Shown in pieces: positions 39,874-50,339 of a stretch of DNA of 64,000 bases (positions are counted from its first letter, which is position 1; each line of letters begins with the position of its first letter). Below the pieces are notes generated by a model. The model saw only the letters and a program-made list of their open reading frames with translations, had not been told where the DNA came from and ran no database searches. The stretch is from Anopheles merus. Its lineage: Eukaryota > Arthropoda > Insecta > Diptera > Culicidae. The position numbers were made by a program, and so were the translations under genes. The stretch is from the NCBI RefSeq assembly GCF_017562075.2, contig NC_054082.1:28402231-28466230 (forward strand), in the 5' to 3' direction.

Positions 39874-42800
39874 TCAACGAACATTGGCCGCTCGGGTATG
39901 GGGCGTTCGGTCGGGACTGTTCTCAAACCCGGGCGCGGTACAGATCGCTAGACGGGATAGTGGGGTGGCCTTCAGAGGCGTTTGAAATCGCTCTCCGCCG
40001 TGTGGCATGCGATTGTCTCGACCTGGCGTCGCTGCCAGGATGCGTCTGGGTGAGTTGCGCAGCAATTGCTTACGGATGTGCGGTGTCGTCATCTTGGGCG
40101 AAGCCATCGCTGACTTACTCCCCACGTTACCCTTTATGTTTGGCGAGAGCGACACAACATTCACGTTCGCGGCAGAAAGATGTTCGTGCATATTTTCCTG
40201 CAACCGGCGAACGATGCGAGGAGAGCTAAGCAGCGCCTTGGAGGACAGTGTCGCTCCGGCGGACCCGAGTGCATTGGCCGTGCCGCTACCCTTGGTCGCT
40301 TGGCGGAGCTTTTCCCGCCGGTTTATCGCACCGCCGTGGGTCGACTTGGTGAACGCCCGCTTTCGGGGGGTCGATTTTCGCGGGCTGCGGTGTACGCTGC
40401 CGTGATGGTGTGCCGATGATGAGCGTAGTTTCTGTATCTGGCGAATATGTACGCCGGATTCGCGCGGCAGTGCACCGGTTGCTTCAGACGCGGCAACGGT
40501 CAGCGGCATTGCAACGGTCGCCGAACGAAATTTGGCACTTTGACGACGGTTGGCGATCGGTGTTCGCTTCCCGGGTGCACCTCCGGATAGGGAATCGTGT
40601 CCCGAGTTCGTCACCAGCCCATCGAACAGCTTTGCCTTGGCCATGACCATGCCCGCATTTTGGCTGCGAATGCGCGCAATGGATGCGCGGCCGCTTTGCG
40701 CTTCCTGCAGCGGTGTAATGTGTGACTTGAGCAGGCTGGCCGAGTCGGGCTGCCGTACCGCGCTGCCCGGCGTGCGTGGCGGAAGTTTCGGTGTCCGAGC
40801 GGGTGTTTTTATGCGCGGCGGAACCACCGGCGGCAGCATCGGCGTCTTGATGCCCTGCGTATTGATGTCGATTCGCGTCACGAAAGGTGTTGGGGTGCAG
40901 AAAGCGTTCTGCTGCTTTGAAGCGGATCGTAACGATGCCCGGCGAGACGTTTGCTCTGGCGTCTTGAAGTAATCTTCCATCAGCACCTTACAGGGTGTGA
41001 GAAATTCGGCCGTTGTATCCATTACACTTGACGCATTATCGTCAGTGACGTTGTGCGTCTCGAAGTAGCTTTCCGCATTGACCCATTTTTCTTCCTTCTC
41101 TTCGTCCGTGTAGTTTCCTCCGCCCATGCTGGTCGTTAAGCTGGTCCTAAGTGGTGTGGTGGTTTGTTTTTCTATCGCCCTCACAGCCGGCTCCAAATCT
41201 GCGCCAGTCGTAGCCGTCGTCGTAGATGGGTCAGGGGCCTTCAGGCCAGTCTGGACTGTGTTCGGACGGCCACGCCTCAATCCGCCCGGCTTGGTGTAGA
41301 ACGATAGATCCACCGTTGCGCCGTTCGCAACAGCGGCGGAAAAGTCTTTCGTGCCGTTGCCAATGTGCCACGATTGGTTGCGCGACAATCGTACCGCTTC
41401 CTGGCTGCGTCGACGAATGGTGCCAATTTTTCTTGCGCTCGGCGATCGAATCACCTTATGTTCGCCGCTTCGCCGGATTTTCAGCTCACGACTCAGTCGT
41501 TTCGCCAGCTGATCCGTCGTGGCGCAGGTCGCTTCGATCGGTTCCGTCTGCTCCAACGTTTGCCGATACTTGTCCTCGACATTGTCCAGTAGCACATCTT
41601 CCCGCCCGACCAGTGCAGTGAATTCCTTCGACAGCTTCGTCTCAATATCCGACATCCGCTTTTTGATCGCTTCATACTCGCTGCGTCGGATCTTGAGGAA
41701 GTCCTCGCCGTCGGCTTCATCTTCCGCTGTCACCTCTACCAGCTCGCCGTTCATGTTGTTCATCGTCGTGGAGAGTGGGTCCACACTGACCAGGCAAGGC
41801 ATGGACACTACCGGAGACATGCGTCCACCGGCAAGCAGCAGCGATTTTCGCCTCGATTCCGAATCGAGCTCATCCTCAGTCTTAGCTCCCGAATCACCGT
41901 CTGCTTTGCTATCCGTCTCCGGCGGTTTGTTGCGGTTGTGTTTTTTGCGGCCCCACGGTGCACCAACTACGCTCCAACGCCGTTCCATTGGTTTGCCCTC
42001 GGCAATCGACGGAATTGAACCGCTCGGCAGCAAACGTTGCACCACTTTGCCCGGTTTCTTACTACCTCCGAGGCTTAATCGGCTTTTTTTTGGTTCCCTA
42101 AAAGATATTAAATGTTATTAAAGATATGGAACGAAACGGTTAAGCTTTTAGAATACATTGAAACTCACTTAACAACAAGGGGAGTGCAGGGTAGTAGATC
42201 ATGATTATCCGGCAACATGGAGGTCACTTCCTTTCTGTTGAGACGAACACAATGAGCAATTAGGCAAAAGGTTCCGGGTTCAATCACACATAGACAATCC
42301 TATACTTACTTCTTTTTCGCACTGAACGCGTTACCCTCCGTTACCTTTCGTTTCTTTGCCGATTTACTCAAACAGGGCGTACCAATCGTTAGAGTTGGAT
42401 CATTTTCACACTTTTCATCCGTTTTGTCCAAATTCTCCGACGACCCGATCGCACTTACCATCTTCTTGAACCCATTGAACATGCGTGTTAGCGAACCGCT
42501 GCGGCGCTTTTTCTTCTTTTTGTCCGTCACATTGCTCATCAGCATGCTCGCGTTGCTGCCGATGTCGTCTTTCAGCTGGCCCAGTATGGTTTCCGGAATC
42601 AGTCCAATCTGCTGGGAATGTTCGATCAGCAATTGCAGCACCCGGACGTGGCTGTTAAATCGCTGCTGAATCGATTCCGTTATCGGCATGATGCTTGGCG
42701 TTAAAATTAGGGCCAAGTTTTCCGTCGTCATCTTGTTCTTATCGGCATGCATCGACACCGTATGGAGAAACTGCATAAAGTAGGCTAGCGTGTTGAGCGT

Positions 42801-43520
42801 CAGCGGTGGCAAAAGCAAACAGGTCATCATGAGCTTGTGCACTTTCTCGTCGTTGCCACCACCGATTAGACACCGGATCAGGGCCTCCTGCACGTTTCCG
42901 CATGGTAGCAGCGCTTCGGGCAGATCGCGAAAGAACGTCTTGATGATGTTAGCGACGTCAATGACGTGATGCGATTTGCCCAACGGAATGCCGGACTCCA
43001 AACCCGCCTGAAATAACATAACACCACAAAAAAGGTCAGATTGATAGATAGAAAAACAACGACAAACAGTCGGTTACCTTGATCTGTTGCTGGCGTTTGT
43101 TGGAACCGGCCTTCCGAAAGAGCCCTTCCGTGTCTACATTTTCCAGAATCAACTGACAAGCGTTCGACACAAACAGCGGTATCTGCACTATGCCGCCGCT
43201 AGCAAGCAGCACATCGGTTAGCTCTAGCGCATGCAAAGGCGTTTTGAAGATTCTTTTCGATTTCGCTTTATCCTGTAACAACAGATTACCATTCAATCAA
43301 AGCACTTGAGCACTGTGGTGCGGATTTACGCCGCACTACACTTCTGGGGAAAAACGCTTCATGGTGCAATTCAACACCACCACCCTACCTGGGACGCTTT
43401 GGAGTTTTTTTCCTTGCGATACTTGATTCCACTTTTACGCAACTCTTCCAGCAGCACTGTATACAGTTCGTCTTTGCTTTCCAGGTCGTTTATTAACACT
43501 CTCGAAGCTGGAATGGCCAT
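39874..43520 (-). CDS. ARHGAP11A: ARHGAP11A-type Rho GTPase-activating protein
   Basis: RhoGAP of the ARHGAP11A (MP-GAP) type, a GAP acting on RhoA in cytokinesis in animals. Exons on the minus strand: 43389-43520, 43078-43272, 42310-43007, 42169-42234, 39874-42097; 1104 residues (human 1023). The GAP domain spans about residues 55-270, with arginine finger Arg97 in EGLFRKAGS, then IIKTFFRDLPEALLP and DKNKMTTENLALILTPSI. Residues about 30-56 match the short family N-terminus. After the GAP domain a basic KKKKKRR stretch could be a nuclear signal. The long last exon encodes a disordered, basic tail rich in Thr-Pro and Ser-Pro, with a proline cluster (PPVVPPRIKTPARTPKLPPR). All phases close. 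The start at 43520 is the first ATG in frame. Confidence 0.9.
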
Positions 43521-44443
43521 TGTCGGTAGTTGGATTTTTACACTAACTAGCAGCGGCACGAGCGCATCATCGACGCGGTGTCTGTGTTTTGGAGCGCGGA
43601 TTTGTTCGTTGCTTTTGAATTACGTTCGCCTGCCGCGACGTTTGAAGGCTGTCAAAGTGATATGTCAGACGAATTCTTCGGGCAGGGCTCGTATGCACTA
43701 TATTTGTTGGGAACAATATTCCCATGTGAAGTATGTTTATTTTCAACTATCCACGAAAAGAACCAGAAACTGAAGCTAAATACATGGTAATCATTCCTTT
43801 CAAAGTATGAAACATATCTAGTTAAAAAAAACAACAACTTATTATTCTATGTTTGATTCGAAATGATTTCTTTTAGTAACATTCCTTTACGTAAATGTGC
43901 TGCCGTATTCGCTAGCCCTGTCATAAAGTTTCCTGTCGTACGTGACAGCTCTGCATCTCCTAGAGGTAAACATCGTGCTCTCGAAGGAATATTGCCGAGC
44001 CACTTTCGTGTGTCCTTGTTGCCACCGTTTTCGCCAATAGAAAAGGATCATTTGGCTGCGTGCGCTTTCCCCCCGCCGGAAACAGTGACCCGGAGTGTTC
44101 GTTGGTCGTAAGTGAGCCCCTTGTGCCACAGCGAGGTAAGTGTAAACAAACGAATGTTGTTGTGGTTGTGCTCCTACGCCATACCCTTACGCGGCGGCAC
44201 CGTGGTCGGGCGCCGTGCGTGCATTGTGGTGGGAAGTGGGATGGAACAGAGATGGCATCGGTAACGACGCAGTAAGCTGTATGGTTTTTCTTCCTTATGT
44301 TGGTTGGAACAGTTTCCCAAGCCCCGAAGCACACAGCTCGAAGCATCCCGCCCTTGAGAAGTATCGTAGACAGTAACAGCCCGTGGATGCGCTTGCACGA
44401 GGATAACCAAGGACGGAAGCCAAGCACCGCCGAGTGGTACGAT
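43521..44443. promoter_or_regulatory. Head-to-head promoter region of the RhoGAP gene and Max
   Basis: 923 bases separate the divergent start codons. Likely 5'UTR exons of Max lie in 44060-44330 (donor-like GAGGTAAGTG at 44132; acceptor-like GGTTGGAACAG near 44311). An in-frame ATG at 44297 could extend Max by 49 residues if that acceptor is not used. Confidence 0.5.
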
Positions 44444-45524
44444 ATGAGCGACGATGATCGGGACATTGACATAGAGAGCGATGTAAGTGAAGCGTTTAAA
44501 GCGAGAGGATGGATGTGTGGATTGTAATTTTATTAACAATCGTATTCTTCTCCCCCTCCCCCACTAAAACAGGATGGTGATGATTCGGACAACACCAAAT
44601 CCCAATCGCGTTCCGGCGCTGGAAGCCATCTTTACTCACAGGTAGTTGTAGAATTGCCTTTCCTCCTTCCGGGTACATCTTTTCACGCTGACGTTTTGTT
44701 CATTATTTCAGGCCGAAAAGCGCGCTCACCACAACGCCCTTGAGCGGAAGAGGCGCGATCACATCAAGGACAGTTTCACCTCACTGCGCGACTCCGTACC
44801 GTCGCTGCAGGGCGAGAAGGTAAGCAGAGAAGTGCGTGCCCGCCCTCCACCAAAACGGCGCTTCTAACCATGCTAACACGTTTCATGTTCGATGCACATT
44901 CGTTCACAGGCCAGCCGCGCTCAGATACTGAAGAAAGCGGCCGAATACATCCAGTTCATGCGACGGAAGAACAACTCACACCAGCAAGACATTGACGATC
45001 TGCGGCGGCAAAACAATATGCTCGAATCGCAAAGTAAGTAAGCGACATTTGCACACACGAAGCAAACCCGTGCCAAATCATCCGGGTCCACACCTAACCG
45101 GGGTGGGTTGGGTTTTGTAATTAATATTAATGTCTGGTTCGTTGGCCGTCCCCATCCCCTTGCCTCGATCGGCTCATCCATATTGACATACGGGCCGTGG
45201 GCCGCGGGTTTTGCAATGCGGGACATTAAAAAACGCCTCTCGACGCCATTAGCCGAACCCTAGCCGGGAGAACACATGTACTAATGTAAAATTTATAATC
45301 TGCTTTGCTTTCCGCCCATTACCCGTACACCAACTGCAGTCCGCCACCTGGAGCAGGCACGGGCGTCCGGCAACTTTGTCGACGGCGCTGATCTCGGGCT
45401 TGCGTTCCAGGACGGGTCGCGCGGTTCCGACAGCTCCGATATCGACGAGGTTCCTACCAACAACAACAACAACGGGCTCGGTGCGCGGCGAAACAAGAAG
45501 ATGAAAACGAATGCGAACTACTAG
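44444..45524 (+). CDS. Max: Max bHLH-leucine zipper transcription factor
   Basis: Obligate partner of Myc and Mad/Mnt proteins; binds E-boxes (CACGTG). Exons: 44444-44482, 44573-44641, 44712-44819, 44910-45033, 45340-45524; 174 residues versus 160 in human. Exon 1 encodes MSDDDRDIDIESD, the acidic Max start, followed by a 23-residue exon as in the longer Max form. The basic region starts at about residue 37 (KRAHHNALERKRRDHIKDSF), with the DNA-contact residues His43, Glu47 and Arg51. Helix 2 is SRAQILKKAAEYIQFMRRK, running into the zipper (DIDDLRRQNNMLESQIRHLE). The C-terminus has an acidic SSDIDE motif, a five-Asn run and a basic KKMK end. All phases close. Confidence 0.96.
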
Positions 45525-47124
45525 AGAGACAGTAAAAGAGACCGTCTGGCCAGAGTGGGTGGAATTTGGTAACATTTTTTCTTATGGTTTCTTTTCTTTT
45601 GCTCGTTTTTTTTGCTAAGTAACAGCACAATCATCGGCATTACTTCGCGTACGTGGTAGCTTGTAGAGTTTGCTTTAAGGTTACATTTACATATTATTTT
45701 AGCTCTCGAAACAGCTCGATTTGCTCTTCCGTACAGTTCTGTTTCCGTACAAAGATCCTAACGAATTGAACTTTTTCTTTCATTGATGTAAATTAATTAT
45801 TTGTTCATAATACCGGGAACCATCTGGTAAACACACCGCACACGGAACAGCACTTGCAAATTTGATGACTGTATGCATGAAAAACACAATGGGTTACGCT
45901 TGAGTTATGGCAGTCGAAGAAAAACAAAAACATATATAATATTAAATTGTAGGAAAAGTGTCATTATTGTGCATAATCGAGAGAAGAGATACAATAAAAC
46001 TATATTTAGCATTTCAATAAAACATGACATGATGTGCAGTATGGTTTCGTTGGAACCGAAAGCGTAGTATATACTATCTTAAGTCAATAGGGTTCTCTAA
46101 ATAGCACGCCCAAGATATGAGCACTGCAGCTGATGGTTGGTAGCCGAGTAAAGGCAGCTAAACCAGTAGAACATTACGATAACTTACCTTGACGTACAGC
46201 TGTTCATAACGTAAGCATGGAAGCATTCATGATACAGATGAACCATACACACCATGCACTATGTAAATGATGGTTGGCGACAGTGTCAACTGCTTTGCGC
46301 AACGACCGTAACGACGGTTGGCGCGCATCAATCCAATGACTCTCAGCAGAGCAGTTACCAATGGAATGGCGTGCGATGTCAACAAGGAGTATTTGCTTCC
46401 CGATGTAGGAGACGCACCGGTTTCTACTGCTCCACACACCACACATCACTAAATTTGCAGAAAAAAGGAATAAAATATGCTACGCCAACTCCGTAAATGA
46501 TGTGGAGCACTCGCGTGCTTTGTTGGCTGCAAACCATCTAAACTGCCGTAGTCGGGCTGCTCGTTTTTTATCATTGATAACACCAAGCCCCAGACACGGG
46601 ACACATATTGACAGTCGCTCGAACGGTTTTATGGCGAGTGTCGTAAAGAGTGGAAAATTACCTCCCGCTCATGGGAGCAATGGGAAGGTTAGATGAGCTG
46701 CAGCTCTAAAATGTTAGCGCACACACGCCGCCGAGCAGCCGACGGGTGCAAACGCCGTCCGCCGAGATTGTGCTTCCTTCCTGAGCTGAAGTGGCGGAAC
46801 TTTCACTACAGGCCCGTCAGTCGCGCCGTCGTTGTTTGTGTGAAGTTTAGTGTGTTTAGTGTGTAAAACGCTGTTGAGAATTTGATAGTGGAACAGAATC
46901 ACCTGTACAAAGTGTGATCTGTACCTGGGCGATCACTTAGCACGGGCAGCAATTAACACCTCTCTACGGTGTGCAAAAACGGTTCCGCTGATTTGTTACT
47001 TAAATTACGTGCTAGTCAATTACCCATCCGATCAGTTTGCTCATTAGCTGTGGTGATTCAATCATACCGAAGAGCTGAAACTCACTCTGCTCGATCAATC
47101 GGCAACTAGTTGCGGCCAGACACG
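45525..47124 (+). other. Max 3'UTR and upstream region of the SLC23 gene
   Basis: No coding exon seen. The Max 3'UTR probably ends near the two AATAAA signals around 45993-46021. The SLC23 promoter and 5'UTR should lie between about 46700 and 47124. Confidence 0.6.
45993..46021 (+). terminator. Tandem poly(A) signals of Max
   Basis: Two AATAAA hexamers (45993-45998 and 46016-46021), about 470-500 bases after the Max stop codon. Confidence 0.55.
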
Positions 47125-50100
47125 ATGGATACCGAGCGGCAGTGTGCACCAGAACAGTCAACCGAAAGCAAGCCTGAAGGCAAGGCACGTGGTGCGGACA
47201 TAAACTATGGCATCGACGACAATCCGCCGTGGTACTTCTGCATCATGATGGCGCTACAGGTGCGTAGTATTGTGCCAGGGCGCACGGTAGCAGGCTGGTG
47301 AAGTGCTGGAGTGCTGGTCAACACGAGATTGTGCATTGTGCTGGAGATTGTGTCGAGTTCGAACTATTGTTTGATTGGCGTATTGTTTGATTGGCCGTTG
47401 GCGGGGGTTTTTATTGACTTGAAGTACAATTATTCAATTAATTGATTGATTCGCACACAAGTTAGAACATGAGCCGCTGCTTTAATGGCTTTTAATGGCT
47501 GTTGTATGTGTGTGAGCGTGTTTCGGAGTGTCAGGAATGTGGAACACAGAACAAATATCTTCACTTATCAGATTTGATTTCAATTTCGACTGTTCCAACC
47601 ATTCCGACCTTCCTATTCGTATCAATCGATCCGGCCGTTCCAATCGTTCCGCTGTTCCAACAGAACCGTTCCAACCTTTGCAAACGTTCTAGATTGTTCT
47701 GATTGAGGAACTGAACGAACCTATAGCACCTATTCCACGCCTTCGAAACCGGCATCACTCATTTGTAGCCGCTTGTCTGATGCATCGTAGACATCGAATC
47801 CCTCGGGCCCGGTTAGAGTTGTCGAAACTTTTTAAACTAGGGGGTTTGACTTCAATGACCTACCGACCACGCTTTGAGAGCGGCTATGGATGACACCGGA
47901 GGATGCGCTAGGAACTGTGAGTTTGAATGAGCAAGTATCGGAGCCCATCAAAGAGTAACGATGCACGAAAGAAGTTCGGAGCCATGAGTACGTTTTGTAC
48001 GCTGATTTCAACCATTAATTAATTAATTCATTCATTATCCGGCGCTACAACCGCTTTGGAGCCTTGGCCTTCCTCAGGAGTGTCCGAAACCGTTCACGGT
48101 TTTGCGCCTTCGTCTATCAATCCGTTATCCCGGCCTTAATGGCAAACGCTCCATAACGGCTCCTCCATTGTCCTTCCACACGAACGGAGCCAAGAATCCT
48201 TCTGAGCATCTTCCTCTCGAACGCGGCTAAGAAGGTTTCGTCAGATTTGGACAGTGTCCATGTCTCAAGGGCGTATGTGAGTACCGGTACGAACTGGGTG
48301 CTATATAGTCCCAGCTTCGTCCGTCGCGACAGGTTCTTTGAGGTGAACCATTCTATCAGCTACCATTCGTTGCTGACCTTTGACCCGAGATAGGTGAATT
48401 CTGGGACGACTTCAAAAGGGCGTTCACCTATTATTCAACCATTCGCTTTTATCAATTTATGATATCGATCGTAGATAGTGAACATCAACGTTTAACTTGC
48501 ACAGAACGATCTAGTCTCTTCCAGCTTACTAAGTATCAATTCAGAGCACGATCATGCCATGCGAACGGTACCGGACAACCCGCATAGTTCGTCTCCAAAG
48601 AAGCATTTCTCGCTCTGACTCCCATCTCTCCCATCTCTCTCTCTCTCAACATTTCCCACTCTCCGTAGCACTATCTAACGATGATTGGGGCAATCGTTTC
48701 GATTCCGTTCATACTTACGCCCGCCCTGTGCATGAGGGATGAAGATCCGGCCCGCGGTACGATCATTTCCACCATGATCTTCGTCACCGGGCTGATCACG
48801 TACCTGCAGGCAACGTGGGGCTGCCGATTGCCCCTCGTCCAGGGCGGCACGATCTCGTTTCTCGTGCCGACGCTCGCCATCCTGAACCTGCCCCAGTGGA
48901 AGTGTCCACCGGCCGACGCAATCGACGCGATGACCGACACCGACCGCACCGAGCTGTGGCAGGTGCGGATGCGCGAACTGTCCGGTGCGATTGCCGTGGC
49001 GGCCGTGACACAGATCGTGCTCGGATTCAGCGGGCTGGTGGGGAAGCTGCTGCGCATCATCACCCCGCTGACGATCGTACCCACGGTGGCGCTGGTCGGC
49101 ATAACGCTCTTCCAGCATGCCAGTGAAACGGCCTCCAAGCAGTGGGGCATCGCCGTCGGCACGACCGGCATGCTGACGCTGTTCTCGCAGGTCATGGGCG
49201 AGGTGCCGTTCCCGGGCATTACCTACCGCAAGGGGCACGGTTTGCGCGTGGTCTGGTTCCCGCTGTTCAAGCTGTTTCCCGTGCTGCTCACGATCGCCAT
49301 CATGTGGACGGTGTGCGGCGTGCTGACGGCGACGGGCGTCTTTCCCGAGGGGCACCCGGCCCGTACCGATGTGCGGTTGCGCGTGCTGCAGGACGCGGAA
49401 TGGTTTCGCGTGCCGTACCCGGGCCAGTTCGGGCTGCCGACCGTGTCGCTGGCGGGCGTGCTGGGCATGCTGGCCGGCGTGCTGGCCTGCACGGTCGAAT
49501 CGATCAGCTACTATCCGACGATAGCGCAGATGTGTGCGGCGCCACCGCCTCCCCTGCACGCGATCAACCGGGGCATCGGCATCGAGGGGCTCGGCACGAT
49601 GCTGGCGGGGCTGTGGGGCTCCGGCAACGGGACCAACACGTTCGGCGAGAACGTCGGTGCGATCGGCGTAACGAAGGTGGGCAGCCGGCGGGTCATACAG
49701 TGGGCCGCCCTCATCATGGTGCTGCAGGGCGTGCTGAACAAGTTCGGGGCTGCGTTCATCATGATCCCGGATCCGGTGGTCGGCGGCATCTTTTGCGTCA
49801 TGTTCGGCATGATCACGGCGTTCGGGCTGGCCGCACTGCAGTACGTCGATCTGCGCTCCTCGCGCAATCTGTACATACTGGGCGTGTCGTTCTTCTTCCC
49901 GCTCGTGCTGTGTCTGTGGCTGCAAGAACATCCGGGCGCGATCCAGACGGGCAATCAGACGGTCGACTCCACGCTCTCGGTACTGCTCGGCACAACCATC
50001 CTCGTCGGGGGTGTGCTTGGTTGTGTGCTGGATAATCTGATACCCGGCACGCCGGAGGAGCGTGGCCTTGTCGCTTGGTCGAAGGAGATGGCCCTCGAGA

Positions 50101-50339
50101 CGGCACAGGACAACGATGACGTGCCGGCGGGTGGTCTCGTGTGGGAGAAAAACACGTTCGATTTCCCGTATGGTATGCAGCTAATGAGAAGGTAAGCTTT
50201 GGCAGGGTCAGGAGAAATATCGTGCGGGAATTGGAAGGCTTTAAAGGTTTTCTTTTTAATTTTATTTTTATTGGCCATTTGCAGATGGAAGTGGACCCGC
50301 TACGTACCGTTCCTGCCGACGTACAGAATGAAGCTTTGA
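47125..50339 (+). CDS. SLC23-family nucleobase/ascorbate transporter
   Basis: Multi-pass plasma-membrane transporter of the nucleobase-ascorbate (NAT/NCS2) family. Exons: 47125-47259, 48669-50191, 50285-50339; 570 residues, near SLC23A1 (598). The N-terminus is cytosolic, then WYFCIMMALQ continues across intron 1 into HYLTMIGAIVSIPF, the family's first membrane segment. Visible: the QGG motif in LPLVQGGTISFLVP, CAAPPPPLHAINRGIGIEG, the NAT signature GENVGAIGVTKVGSRRV, and many hydrophobic spans. Exon 2 is a single 1.5-kb block; exon 3 adds the short basic tail RWKWTRYVPFLPTYRMKL. Phases close. The signature keeps an acidic residue (Glu) where vertebrate ascorbate carriers have Pro, so the substrate is uncertain. 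Confidence 0.94.
47260..48668 (+). other. Intron 1 of the SLC23 gene
   Basis: Non-coding for the host gene. It carries a retrotransposon remnant (48012-48440) and, at 47588-47690, a degenerate run of GTTCCAA / ATTCCG words. A CT-rich tract (48625-48668) precedes the acceptor. Confidence 0.8.
48012..48440 (-). mobile_element. 5'-truncated, rearranged non-LTR retrotransposon remnant
   Basis: On the minus strand a frame reads NLSRRTKLGLYSTQFVPVL then TYALETWTLSKSDETFLAAF and ERKMLRRILGSVRVEGQWRS, the region downstream of the reverse-transcriptase core in common mosquito non-LTR elements. Further 5' a YLGSKVSNEW-like piece is joined to it, apparently with an internal deletion. The 3' end reads GCGGTTGTAGCGCCGGATAA followed by an AATG/AATT tail (48012-48037). 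It is clearly dead: no intact ORF remains. Confidence 0.85.

Noticed and set aside
48675..49931. 418-codon open frame on the minus strand
   Set aside because: Antisense shadow of the SLC23 exon with His/Gln/Arg-biased composition.
49142..50035. 297-codon shifted plus-strand frame
   Set aside because: Overlaps the conserved SLC23 frame and lacks any family motif.
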